A stretch of 22,916 nucleotides of DNA, taken from NCBI GenBank assembly GCA_017517985.1, contig JAFWWX010000306.1, positions 1 to 22,916 of the forward strand, in the 5' to 3' direction. This stretch comes from Clostridia bacterium (lineage in GTDB: Bacteria; Bacillota_A; Clostridia; Oscillospirales; CAG-382). Made by a program: the position numbers and the translations under genes. This document shows, piece after piece, positions 1 to 7,503 of this stretch (the stretch's first letter is position 1; every line of letters begins with the position of its first letter). The notes beneath the pieces were generated by a model. The model saw nothing but the letters and a program-made list of their open reading frames with translations, was not told the DNA's origin and did no database searches.

Positions 1-686
1 TATTTTCATCAATCAGCTTTTCATCAACAGTTGTTTTTATTACTTTTTCAATAATATCTTTTCTTATCTGTTCAAGCTCAACTGCAGCATCGTGCTGTGA
101 TGAAACAACAATAGCATCTATTCTTACAGGAGTATCATCTTCGTATTCTACGGTTACCTGAGTTTTACCGTCGGGACGAAGGTATGAAAGAGTGCCGTTC
201 TTTCTCACTTCTGTAAGCTTCTTTGCAAGTTTCTGTGCAAGGGATATTGGCAAAGGCATAAGTTCTTTCGTTTCATCACACGCATATCCGAACATCATAC
301 CCTGGTCACCTGCACCGGTGTCATACTTATCTGCAATTTTTCCTTCCTTAGCCTCAAGAGCCTTGTCTACACCCATAGCAATATCAGGAGACTGTCCGTC
401 TATTGCACAAATAACACCGCAGGTATCGCAGTCAAAGCCGTACTTTGCCCTGTCGTAGCCGATTTCGCGGACTGTTTCACGAACTATTTTCTGAATATCA
501 ACATAATGATCTGTTGTGATTTCTCCCATTACAAGCACAAGACCTGTTGTACAGGAAACCTCACATGCTACTCTGCCCATAGGGTCATTTGCAAGTATAT
601 CATCAAGCACCGCATCAGAAATCTGGTCGCAGATTTTATCAGGATGTCCCTCAGTTACTGATTCTGAAGTAAAAAGCTTTCTCATT
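1..686 (-). CDS. metK: S-adenosylmethionine synthetase, N-terminal part
   Basis: Makes S-adenosylmethionine from methionine and ATP in the cytoplasm. The first 228 codons are in the window and the gene continues past the left edge. Visible family signatures are [18 protein letters not shown] near residues 11-28 (His14 and Asp16 contact ATP/metal in the family) and the [12 protein letters not shown] loop near residue 117. The start is an ATG at 684-686, preceded by a GAAAGGA ribosome site about 8 bases upstream. The gene stands alone behind a SAM-I riboswitch, so its expression should fall when SAM, its product, is abundant. No frameshift is seen in the visible part. Identification is secure; the C-terminal half cannot be judged. 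Confidence 0.97.
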
Positions 687-721
687 TTTTATCATTCCTT
701 TCATTTTTTTACAAAATAAAA

Positions 722-866
722 CAAAAAACCTCAAAGCAAACAGACACTTTGAGGACGACATTTCTCATCTCTCAAAGACCTATGTCCTTGCAGGAATTGG
801 CACCTTGTATTCATACAGGTTGCCGGGCTTCACAGGGCCTTTCCCTCTGCCTCTCTTGATAAGATA
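722..866 (-). promoter_or_regulatory. SAM-I (S-box) riboswitch leader of metK
   Basis: On the minus strand the leader begins with the S-box signature CTTATCAAGAGAGG (863-850), followed by GAGGGA, GGCCC and the GAAGCCCGGCAACC core, an AAGGTGCCAATTCC segment and a GACATAGGTCTTTGAG segment. The P1 helix can form between TCTTATC (864-858) and GATGAGA (769-763). The 3' side carries CTTTGAG (777-771), which can pair with CTCAAAG (753-747) as an antiterminator, in competition with both P1 and the downstream terminator. SAM binding should stabilise P1, free the terminator and stop metK transcription. Established class; the pairing is read from the sequence. Confidence 0.96.
723..754 (-). terminator. 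Riboswitch-controlled intrinsic terminator of metK leader
   Basis: Perfect 8-bp inverted repeat CCTCAAAG (754-747) / CTTTGAGG (736-729) with a 10-base loop, followed on the minus strand by TTTTTTGT. It is the expression platform of the SAM-I riboswitch. Its left arm is shared with the antiterminator that pairs with 777-771. Confidence 0.93.
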
Positions 867-882
867 TTTTTTATTCTAAATC

Positions 883-911
883 ATTCTACCATATTGTTTT
901 TGAATAATCAA
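883..911 (-). promoter_or_regulatory. metK: Sigma-A-type promoter of metK leader
   Basis: On the minus strand, -35 TTGATT (911-906) and -10 TAGAAT (888-883) are separated by exactly 17 bases. Transcription would begin about 10-20 bases before the S-box, giving the expected leader length for a SAM-I riboswitch. Confidence 0.75.
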
Positions 912-966
912 CAGTGTATTATGAACTATCTATAAAATTTATAATTTTGATTTTACTTATCTACTC

Positions 967-995
967 TTGACTTACCTCGGGATTAATGGTATATT
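967..995 (+). promoter_or_regulatory. Sigma-A-type promoter of the yfbR-HAD-yigZ unit
   Basis: -35 TTGACT (967-972) and -10 TATATT (990-995) with a 17-base spacer, about 30 bases before the first ATG of the rightward unit. It is divergent from the metK promoter; the two -35 boxes lie about 56 bases apart. Confidence 0.75.
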
Positions 996-1026
996 ATATT
1001 GAATAATAATTATTATGAGGTAGGTT

Positions 1027-1605
1027 ATGAACAATTCATTTTTTGCTCTTGCGTTCAGAATGAAATATATTAACCGCTGGGGACTTATGCACTCAACAAG
1101 ATACGAGACACTCAGCGAACATTGTGCCGACACAGCGATTCTTGCTCACGCTCTTGCCCTTATCGGAAATAAAATTTTTGGTAAAAATTACGATGCTAAC
1201 CGTGTGATGACACTTGCAATGTATCACGATATGTGTGAGGTTTACACAGGTGATATGCCAACACCCGTTAAATATTCCAGCGACGAAATGAAAAATGTCT
1301 ACAAAGAGATTGAACGTCTTTCCTGCGACAAGATTCTATCAAAGCTTCCTTCTGAATTTAAAGAGGAATACGAGAAAATTTTGAAGCCTGAAGGAATCGA
1401 CGCAGAATACGAAAAACTTGTAAAAGCTGCAGATAAACTCTCGGCACTTCTAAAATGTATTGAGGAACAGCATCGTGGCAATCCTGAATTTAATTCTGCT
1501 TATGACAGTATAAAACTGTCCATTGACAAAAATCCCTGTCCTGAACTAAAATACTTTATGGAGAATTTCCTTGACAGCTTCAACTTGAACCTTGATGAAA
1601 TGTAA
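1027..1605 (+). CDS. yfbR: YfbR-like HD-domain 5'-deoxynucleotidase
   Basis: 192 aa, close to the length of E. coli YfbR, which removes phosphate from deoxyribonucleoside 5'-monophosphates and so trims dNMP pools. The alignment by eye is long: an INRW segment (Arg17-Trp18, matching the substrate-contacting Arg18-Trp19), SEH with His32, YHD with His67-Asp68, the conserved TGDMPTPVKY, and a KAADKL Asp136. Together these form the metal-binding HD set. The end resembles the YfbR YFMEIF..SF..LDE tail. It is first in a three-gene rightward unit behind a good promoter, with a GAGG ribosome site before the ATG. The stop lies 20 bases before the next gene. Function follows from the family; substrate range in this organism is inferred. 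Confidence 0.9.
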   Translation: MNNSFFALAFRMKYINRWGLMHSTRYETLSEHCADTAILAHALALIGNKIFGKNYDANRVMTLAMYHDMCEVYTGDMPTPVKYSSDEMKNVYKEIERLSCDKILSKLPSEFKEEYEKILKPEGIDAEYEKLVKAADKLSALLKCIEEQHRGNPEFNSAYDSIKLSIDKNPCPELKYFMENFLDSFNLNLDEM

Positions 1606-1625
1606 TTTTACGAAAGAGCAAAAAT

Positions 1626-2291
1626 ATGAAAAAACCACTTTTCAAATGCGTAATATTTGACCTTGACGGAACTCTGCTTTATACTCTTAAAAGCATTAAC
1701 AAGGCAATAAATGAAACACTGCGGATTTGCGGCTATCCCGAGCATCCCTTGGAAAAAACCGTTGACTTTGTAAACTTCGGAAGCGTCGAGCTTGTCCGCC
1801 GTGCACTTCCGGAAGAGAAAAGAAGCGTTGATGAAGTGATGAGGGTACACGAAATGTATCTTCCGCTACTTAAAAAATATGCCGCTGTCGGCACAAAGCC
1901 CTATGAGGGGATTTGTGAGGTTTGCAGAGAGCTTCATTCTGCCGGTGTTACTCTTTGTGTAATGTCAAATAAACCGCAGACATCTGCCGAGGCTTGCATT
2001 GAAGCATATTTTGAAAAGGATCTTTTTGATATTGTTCGTGGCTCTGTGCCGGGCAAATTCATAAAGCCTGATGTAAGTTTTACTATTGATGTTATAAAAG
2101 AGGCGAAGGTGAACAAAGAGGACTGCATTCTTGTCGGTGATTCAAGTGTCGACCTTGATACCGCAAGAAATGTCGGCTGTCCGTGTATTTGGGTAAAATG
2201 GGGTTACGGCAACGAGGGCAATATTGGGGGCATCCCGGACTTTACCGCAGATACTCCTTCGGACATCACAAGAATTATTTTGAACAAATGA
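1626..2291 (+). CDS. HAD-superfamily phosphatase, phosphoglycolate phosphatase-like
   Basis: 221 aa with all four HAD motifs. Motif I is FDLDGTLL, with nucleophile Asp12 and acid/base Asp14. Motif II is MSNK around Ser114. The motif III lysine is Lys147 in FIKPD. Motif IV is GDSSVDLDTA, with Asp172 and Asp176. The helical cap between motifs I and II is typical of the Gph/PGMB-type subfamily. Members hydrolyse small phosphate monoesters such as 2-phosphoglycolate, pyrophosphate or sugar phosphates, and sequence alone does not choose between them. It lies 20 bases after yfbR with a weak GAAAGAG ribosome site, and 7 bases before the yigZ-like gene, so the three are probably co-transcribed. Cytoplasmic; no signal peptide. 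Confidence 0.88.
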   Translation: MKKPLFKCVIFDLDGTLLYTLKSINKAINETLRICGYPEHPLEKTVDFVNFGSVELVRRALPEEKRSVDEVMRVHEMYLPLLKKYAAVGTKPYEGICEVCRELHSAGVTLCVMSNKPQTSAEACIEAYFEKDLFDIVRGSVPGKFIKPDVSFTIDVIKEAKVNKEDCILVGDSSVDLDTARNVGCPCIWVKWGYGNEGNIGGIPDFTADTPSDITRIILNK

Positions 2292-2298
2292 GGTTTCT

Positions 2299-2925
2299 AT
2301 GGCACTTAAAGAATACAAAACCGTAAAAATGCGTGCCCAGGATATGTTTATTGAAAAAAAATCCGAATTCATCGGATACATCAGTCCTGTCGCAAACGAA
2401 GATGAGGCTCTTGCATTTATTTCAGAAATAAAAAAGAAGCACGCAGATGCTACACATAACTGTCACGCGTACATCCTTCAGGGGACTGAAATCGCAAGAT
2501 TTTCAGATGACGGTGAGCCGTCCGGTACAGCCGGCATGCCTATGCTTGAGGTAATAAAGCGAGAGGGACTTACAGGTGTATGCATTGTTGTTACAAGATA
2601 TTTCGGCGGTATATTACTTGGTGCCGGCGGTCTTGTGAGAGCCTACGCAAAGGGTGCAAAGATTGCTATAGACGCTGCAGGAATCTGTTCGTTTATTCCC
2701 TTTACCGAATTTACACTCAACTGCGATTATTCCGATTACGAAAAAATAAGACGTGACCTTGAGGCAAAAAAAATTAAATGTGACAACACAGAATTCGGTG
2801 CAGACGTAACTCTTTCCCTTGCATGCAAAGATGAGCTTTACGAGCCTTTCTGCGACTATGCGGTAAATCTTACAAACGGTCGGGCAATACTAAAAAAGAC
2901 CGGCGAACGATTTGATGCAGAATAA
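2299..2925 (+). CDS. YigZ/IMPACT family protein (UPF0029)
   Basis: 208 aa, the usual length for bacterial YigZ/YvyE proteins. The N-terminal IMPACT domain is shown by KKSEFIGYISPV (about residues 20-31), HNCHAYI, the RFSDDGEPSGTAGMP signature and the VVTRYFGGILLGAGGLVRAY motif. The C-terminal part would be the small ferredoxin-like domain (DUF1949). The eukaryotic relative IMPACT regulates GCN2; the bacterial role is poorly defined, with RNA or ribosome association proposed. The ribosome site (TGAGG) overlaps the stop codon of the HAD phosphatase, indicating translational coupling. Last gene of the unit, ending 12 bases before a strong hairpin. The family call is secure; the function is not known. 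Confidence 0.93.
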   Translation: MALKEYKTVKMRAQDMFIEKKSEFIGYISPVANEDEALAFISEIKKKHADATHNCHAYILQGTEIARFSDDGEPSGTAGMPMLEVIKREGLTGVCIVVTRYFGGILLGAGGLVRAYAKGAKIAIDAAGICSFIPFTEFTLNCDYSDYEKIRRDLEAKKIKCDNTEFGADVTLSLACKDELYEPFCDYAVNLTNGRAILKKTGERFDAE

Positions 2926-2936
2926 ACATACAGAAA

Positions 2937-2961
2937 TTCCCCGACCACAACGGTCGGGGAA
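2937..2961. terminator. Bidirectional intrinsic terminator
   Basis: Perfect 10-bp GC-rich stem TTCCCCGACC / GGTCGGGGAA with a 5-base loop, lying between converging genes that stop at 2925 (plus) and 2967 (minus). The plus side continues TACTTTTATTC and the minus side TTTCTGT, so it can serve both, though neither U-tract is long. Confidence 0.82.
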
Positions 2962-2966
2962 TACTT

Positions 2967-4517
2967 TTATTCTATCGGAATTTCACATATCACGTCGTTT
3001 TCTGCAAAATATACGTTTGCATTCTTCTCTATTCCCTTTTCTTCAAGAACATTCTTTATGTCCTCGGAATAAGGAAGATTTGCTGAAGGTCTTATATCGT
3101 TTCTTCCGAATGTGCCTGTATGGTTAAGATACTGGATATAGGTGTTATTTCTGCTTTCGGGAAGCCACTCTTTTTCGAACGCAGAAATGTGTACCAGCAT
3201 ATGACGACTTCTGTCCATAATGTTATTTTCGATAACAAAATCAGTTGCCTTGTTATAGTGATCCCAGGATTTTATATGTGCAGCGGTCTTCTTGTCGGGT
3301 CTCTGTTCTCCAAAACCAAATCCTGCGTATCTCATTATATTATCATAAATATAGATACCCTTCATATATCTTACAGCATCACAATCATCCCTAGCAACAC
3401 CCAGGAAGTACTCTATGGAATAAATACAATACTCAATCAGATTGTTTCTGTATACTGCATTTTCCATTGCTATACTATTGGTGCCACCTGACGCATATTG
3501 ATGAGTCGCGCCGCAATCATAGCACTGATAAATATAATTGTTTTCTACAAGAAAGTTCTTGCACCCGCCGTATATTTCAATACCATTTCCAAGCCTTGTG
3601 CATCTTCCTGACGCATTATAGAGGTGAATAGCACCGCCAATCCAACCAAAAACGCAGTTTCTTACTGTAAGATTTTCTGTAGTACCTGAGGCAACACCAT
3701 GTATACCTGCATACATTATGCATAGGTTATCAACTGTTATATTATTTCCTCTGATACACACTCCGGACTTGTTAATTGCAAATTCAATAGATGAGAATAC
3801 AGCACCGGGATTTCCCATATCACAGTAAAGATAAAGACTTCCGGTATTCTTTTCATTATTAAAGCAAGCGGGTGTTCCACTGTCTGTTAAGTCCTTATCA
3901 CACTCGCTGAAAAAGTCAAAGTTCTTTGTAAGGTGCTTTCTTACATCAAACTCTTCACTGTATAATTCCTCGGAACGAACATAAAATTTCCCCTCGTGAT
4001 AATCGGGAATTTTCTTCACACCGTTCCCTGCTCCACCGTCAAAAATAATGTTTCCGACATCGGGAAGTTTGTTTTTGTACACCCAGATATTGTTTGTGCC
4101 AGAAAGTCTTTTCCAGTTGCTTGCTCCCGCACCGTCCTCCGGAGAACAGTTAATTACAGGCTTTGCCCCCTGTCCATATGCAGAATATGTAACGCCTGCT
4201 TTAAGGAAGATACCGTTGCCTCTGAACATTGCACCTCTTTGGAACAGCACAACATCACCAGGTAAAAGCTCCGGCGCATTATGTACTCTCATAAGTGTTT
4301 TCCAGGCTGTCACAGGTGACAAACCGTCATTTGCATCGTTACCTGTTGGAGAAACAAAATAGATGTTACCCTTTGCTTTATATTTGGAGTTGCTCTCAAG
4401 AATTTTCTTTTTCAGCTTATCTGCTTTTACATCAATATCTGAAATAACAGTCCTTGTTTTTTCAAAATTAACAAGACCGTCACTTTTCTCACAAGTGCAG
4501 ATTTTCTTACAAGGCAT
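2967..4517 (-). CDS. Parallel beta-helix (pectate-lyase-like fold) protein, no signal peptide
   Basis: 516 aa from the ATG at 4515-4517, chosen because GGGAGG sits 8 bases upstream; a longer reading to 4577 has no ribosome site. Residues 1-50 are charged and Cys-rich at the tip (MPCKKICTCEK). At 52-75 is the YFVSPTGNDANDGLSPVTAW motif that opens many right-handed beta-helix proteins. The middle (about 240-450) has Asn-rich turns typical of the coils, such as RGNNITVDNLCI, ENLTVRNCVF and NFLVENNYIY. Relatives include polysaccharide lyases, glycosidases and phage tail-like proteins, usually exported. No signal peptide, anchor or carbohydrate-binding module is visible here. Catalytic residues cannot be assigned with confidence, so the substrate is unknown. 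Converges with the yigZ-like gene and may be read from the promoter of the membrane-protein gene upstream. Confidence 0.82.
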   Translation of the reverse strand: MPCKKICTCEKSDGLVNFEKTRTVISDIDVKADKLKKKILESNSKYKAKGNIYFVSPTGNDANDGLSPVTAWKTLMRVHNAPELLPGDVVLFQRGAMFRGNGIFLKAGVTYSAYGQGAKPVINCSPEDGAGASNWKRLSGTNNIWVYKNKLPDVGNIIFDGGAGNGVKKIPDYHEGKFYVRSEELYSEEFDVRKHLTKNFDFFSECDKDLTDSGTPACFNNEKNTGSLYLYCDMGNPGAVFSSIEFAINKSGVCIRGNNITVDNLCIMYAGIHGVASGTTENLTVRNCVFGWIGGAIHLYNASGRCTRLGNGIEIYGGCKNFLVENNYIYQCYDCGATHQYASGGTNSIAMENAVYRNNLIEYCIYSIEYFLGVARDDCDAVRYMKGIYIYDNIMRYAGFGFGEQRPDKKTAAHIKSWDHYNKATDFVIENNIMDRSRHMLVHISAFEKEWLPESRNNTYIQYLNHTGTFGRNDIRPSANLPYSEDIKNVLEEKGIEKNANVYFAENDVICEIPIE

Positions 4518-4612
4518 AAGTTTTTCCTCCCTAAAATAGTCCGATTTGCCGTATAGAGCAATGACAGCTCTTCGCAAATCATACTTTATTTTTTTAGAAA
4601 CTATATTTTATT

Positions 4613-5158
4613 TTACTTAATATTTCCGTATTCAACTGCAGACGGCTTATAGTATCTGAACACATCAAGTGTTTTCTTTGTGGCATTGATATAAATTATA
4701 CTTCTGCCCTTTTCACCATTATAAAAAATATAAAAGCAGTCCTCTCCGTGCTTTCCATCTGAAAAATCATATATTTCCGAATATTCTGAATTCATAACCT
4801 CCGAATGAGCATAAAGGGGAGCTACCTTTTCAATATCTGATGTCTTTATTTCAAGAAGTTTTTTGCGATAGTCTTCACCAAATATTCTGTAAAACTCAAC
4901 AGTTGCGGAAATAATTATATATTCATATTCAAGCTGTGTGAATCTCCAGAGATACCAGCCAAGTGCAATAACTCCTATAAGTACCGGAACCAATGCAGCA
5001 GACACAAGCAAAATAGCAAGAGCTACAGCAACAACTGCTCCTGCAATTATTGCAGCCTTTATAAGTGTTGTTTTTTTGCCGGAGTGTTTTACAAGATACT
5101 CTGCATAGTTGGAACGAAGACTTTCTTCGCTAGAAAAAGAATTGAAATTATTTTGCAT
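4613..5158 (-). CDS. Small membrane protein, possibly DUF6106-like
   Basis: 181 aa from the ATG at 5156-5158, with AGGAGA 12 bases upstream; a TTG at 5170 would abut the ribosome site and is rejected. Residues about 30-70 form a long Ala/Val/Leu stretch that can make two membrane helices (IAGAVVAVALAILLVSAALV, then VLIGVIALGWYLW). This is followed by QLEYEYIIISATVEFYRIFG and a charged cytoplasmic-type domain to the end. The helix pair followed by a (N/Q)xEYEY motif resembles the clostridial DUF6106 proteins as I remember them; this needs a profile search. No enzyme motif is visible. Preceded by its own promoter candidate, divergent from the ACT-domain gene. Function unknown. Confidence 0.72.
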   Translation of the reverse strand: MQNNFNSFSSEESLRSNYAEYLVKHSGKKTTLIKAAIIAGAVVAVALAILLVSAALVPVLIGVIALGWYLWRFTQLEYEYIIISATVEFYRIFGEDYRKKLLEIKTSDIEKVAPLYAHSEVMNSEYSEIYDFSDGKHGEDCFYIFYNGEKGRSIIYINATKKTLDVFRYYKPSAVEYGNIK

Positions 5159-5217
5159 ATATTTACACAATCTCCTATTCTTAACTCTTTAATATAATAC
5201 ATTACTTTTTTGAATAC

Positions 5218-5246
5218 ATTATAAATTTGTATGTAATCATTTGTAA
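5218..5246 (-). promoter_or_regulatory. Candidate promoter of the small membrane protein gene
   Basis: On the minus strand a perfect -10 TATAAT (5223-5218) lies 17 bases from TTACAA (5246-5241), a weak -35. It is about 60 bases before the ATG. AT-rich surroundings raise the chance of a false hit. Confidence 0.5.
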
Positions 5247-5297
5247 CCTTTGATATATTTTTACCCATTTTAATTTGTAAATTTAGAGGAAAAATAC

Positions 5298-5326
5298 TGT
5301 ACAAAACAAAAATAATATGGTATAAT
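5298..5326 (+). promoter_or_regulatory. Promoter of the ACT-domain/PFL pair (extended -10)
   Basis: TGTACA (5298-5303), 17 bases, then TATAAT (5321-5326), with TG one base before the -10 hexamer (extended -10). About 38 bases before the ATG at 5364. Confidence 0.72.
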
Positions 5327-5363
5327 TTAGGATATAACACATAAATTTAAGGATGGTATTAAA

Positions 5364-5633
5364 ATGAAAGCAGTTATAACGGTTACAGGAAAAGATTCAA
5401 AGGGCATCATAGCAAAGGTTTCAACCCTCTGTAGTGAGTTTGGCGCAAATATTATTGAGATAACACAGAGTGTTCTGAGCGAATACTTTGCTATGGTTAT
5501 GCTTGTTGATATAAATGAGCTGACTGAAGACTTCGGTTCTTTTGTTGACAATATGAAAGAGCTTGGAAAGAAAAACTGTCTTATTATTGATGTTATGCAC
5601 GAAGATATTTTCAACTCTATGCACAGAATATGA
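5364..5633 (+). CDS. ACT domain-containing protein (UPF0237 family)
   Basis: 89 aa, a single ACT domain over nearly its whole length. It opens with the beta strand KAVITVTGKDSKGIIAKVS, then the helix and the FGANIIEITQSVLSEYFAM strand typical of ACT regulators, which bind small ligands such as amino acids. Ribosome site AAGGATGG lies just before the ATG. Its stop codon (TGA) overlaps the ribosome site of the next gene, and the two families (UPF0237 and UPF0210/PFL) occur as neighbours in many Firmicutes. They likely act together, with the ACT protein as possible sensor. The ligand is not known. Confidence 0.92.
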   Translation: MKAVITVTGKDSKGIIAKVSTLCSEFGANIIEITQSVLSEYFAMVMLVDINELTEDFGSFVDNMKELGKKNCLIIDVMHEDIFNSMHRI

Positions 5634-5644
5634 GGTAAAAGAAA

Positions 5645-7003
5645 ATGATAAATATTTCTGACGTTCTTGAAACGATAAATATGATTCGCGAAGAACACCT
5701 TGATGTTCGTACAATCACAATGGGGATCTCACTTCTTGACTGTGCGACAGACGACAACAAGGTTCTTTGCGATAGAATTTACGATAAAATCACAAAATAT
5801 GCCGAAAAGCTTGTTTCTACCGGCGAGGCTATTGAAAAGCAGTACGGTATTCCGATTGTAAATAAGCGTGTTTCTATTACTCCTATTTCGCTTATTGGAG
5901 GAAGCAGAAGTCCCGAGGACTATGTTAATTTGTGCCGTGCTCTTGACAGGGCTGCAGCAACTTTGGGAATAAACTTCCTTGGCGGTTTTTCCTCGCTTGT
6001 ACATAAGGGTGCTACAAAGGCTGACGAAATGATGATTGCATCCATTCCCGAAGCACTCTCAACCACAAATTGTGTTTGTTCATCCGTAAATATCGGATCC
6101 ACAAGAGCAGGTATCAATATGGATGCCGTTGCCAAACTCGGACACACAGTAAAAGAGCTTGCATACCTTACAAAGGACAACTACTCTATCGGCTGTGCAA
6201 AATTTGTGGTATTTGCAAATGTACCTGAAGATAATCCCTTTATGGCAGGTGCTTTCCACGGTGTAGGTGAACCCGAATGTGTTATCAATGTTGGCGTATC
6301 CGGACCGGGCGTTGTAAGAGCAGCTGTTGAAAAAGCAGGCGACTGCAACTTCTCCGAGCTTGCTGATATTATCAAAAAGACAGCATTTAAAGTTACTCGT
6401 ATGGGCCAGCTTGTTGCAGTTGAAGCATCTCAAAGACTCGGTGTTCCTTTCGGAATTGTTGACCTCTCCCTTGCACCAACTCCTGCTGTCGGAGACTCTG
6501 TTGCACATATTCTTGAGGCTATGGGCCTTGAAAGCTGTGGCGCTCCCGGTACTACTGCCGCACTTGCTATGCTTAACGATGCGGTTAAAAAAGGTGGTGC
6601 TATGGCATCCTCTCATGTCGGTGGTCTTTCCGGTGCATTCATTCCTGTTTCGGAAGACCAGGGTATGATTGACGCAGTTAACTGTGGCTCACTTACCCTT
6701 GAAAAGCTTGAGGCTATGACATCTGTTTGCTCCGTTGGTCTTGATATGATTGCAATTCCCGGCGACACAAGTGCAGAAACAATATCCGCAATTATCGCAG
6801 ACGAAGCTGCTATCGGTATGATAAACGGCAAGACAACAGCCTGCAGACTTATTCCGGCATATGGCAAAAAGGTTGGCGACAAGGTTGAGTTTGGCGGACT
6901 TCTCGGCTATGCGCCTGTAATGCCCGTGAACAAATTCGGCTCAGAGAAGTTTATCGCAAGAGGCGGAAGAATTCCCGCGCCTATTCATTCGCTTAGAAAC
7001 TAA
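5645..7003 (+). CDS. PFL family protein (UPF0210/DUF711)
   Basis: 452 aa, full length for the family. It begins with [20 protein letters not shown] and contains the conserved [35 protein letters not shown] and [20 protein letters not shown] segments. The protein is related by fold to glycyl-radical (pyruvate formate-lyase-like) barrel enzymes, hence the name, but I see no C-terminal glycyl-radical RVxGY motif, so radical chemistry is not supported. Role unproven. It is translated from a TGAGGT site that overlaps the stop of the ACT-domain gene, so the two are coupled. No signal peptide; cytoplasmic. Confidence 0.93.
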   Translation: MINISDVLETINMIREEHLDVRTITMGISLLDCATDDNKVLCDRIYDKITKYAEKLVSTGEAIEKQYGIPIVNKRVSITPISLIGGSRSPEDYVNLCRALDRAAATLGINFLGGFSSLVHKGATKADEMMIASIPEALSTTNCVCSSVNIGSTRAGINMDAVAKLGHTVKELAYLTKDNYSIGCAKFVVFANVPEDNPFMAGAFHGVGEPECVINVGVSGPGVVRAAVEKAGDCNFSELADIIKKTAFKVTRMGQLVAVEASQRLGVPFGIVDLSLAPTPAVGDSVAHILEAMGLESCGAPGTTAALAMLNDAVKKGGAMASSHVGGLSGAFIPVSEDQGMIDAVNCGSLTLEKLEAMTSVCSVGLDMIAIPGDTSAETISAIIADEAAIGMINGKTTACRLIPAYGKKVGDKVEFGGLLGYAPVMPVNKFGSEKFIARGGRIPAPIHSLRN

Positions 7004-7042
7004 TGATATTTTCGATATATCATCAAATTTTGGGGGAATGTT

Positions 7043-7456
7043 GTGTTCAATAACATTGGAAGCAAAATCAAAAATCTTGCTAACATAATTACAGTAATAG
7101 GCATTGCCATATCAATGATTATTGGTCTTATATTAATGATAATTGCATTAATTGAGGAATCTTTTTCGGGAATATTGGTTGCTTTAATATGGGCATCTAT
7201 AGGCTCCCTTTTTTTGTGGATTTCATCCTTTATACTTTATGGATTGGGAGAACTTATTGATTCAAATATGAACTGCAATACACTTCTAAATCAACAAAAC
7301 ACCATATTAATACAAATACGCGACTCTTTAGAAGTATCAAGTGGACAGAAAAATTGTCCTAAACAGCAACCTCTCAATGACAATAAAAACATTGCTACGG
7401 GTATAACTGCAGATATGATACAGGATTGGCTTGATGGAAAAGAACCTTTAAAATAA
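7043..7456 (+). CDS. Small two-helix membrane protein of unknown function
   Basis: 137 aa from a GTG at 7043, chosen because GGGGG at 7032-7036 is 6 bases upstream and no in-frame ATG exists nearby. Two hydrophobic helices are clear at about residues 13-37 and 43-67, separated by IEESFSG. They are followed by LGELIDSNMNCNTLLNQQNTI, an amphipathic region, and a hydrophilic tail ending TADMIQDWLDGKEPLK. This layout (helical hairpin plus short cytoplasmic tail) is common in uncharacterised clostridial proteins. It lies 39 bases after the PFL gene, so it may be a distal operon member. No known motif recognised. Confidence 0.7.
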   Translation: MFNNIGSKIKNLANIITVIGIAISMIIGLILMIIALIEESFSGILVALIWASIGSLFLWISSFILYGLGELIDSNMNCNTLLNQQNTILIQIRDSLEVSSGQKNCPKQQPLNDNKNIATGITADMIQDWLDGKEPLK

Positions 7457-7463
7457 AAAATTT

Positions 7464-7491
7464 CTGCGGTAAGTGCATAAACTTACCGCAG
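7464..7491. terminator. Bidirectional intrinsic terminator
   Basis: Perfect 11-bp stem CTGCGGTAAGT (7464-7474) / ACTTACCGCAG (7481-7491) with a 6-base loop, followed on plus by TTTTTCTTT and on minus by AAATTTTTTATTTT. It lies between converging genes (stops at 7456 plus and 7504 minus), so it probably ends both. Confidence 0.93.
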
Positions 7492-7503
7492 TTTTTCTTT
7501 CAC

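Noticed and set aside
192..719. Plus-strand open frames at the left edge
   Set aside because: Antisense to metK and its start region; the metK motifs on the minus strand explain the sequence.
4518..4577. Upstream ATG extending the beta-helix protein by 20 residues
   Set aside because: No ribosome site there, whereas GGGAGG precedes the ATG at 4517 at ideal distance.
7003..7023. ATGATAT/ATATCAT inverted repeat after the PFL-family gene
   Set aside because: Seven AT-rich pairs with only a short, interrupted T-run; too weak to call a terminator, and it overlaps the leader of the next gene.
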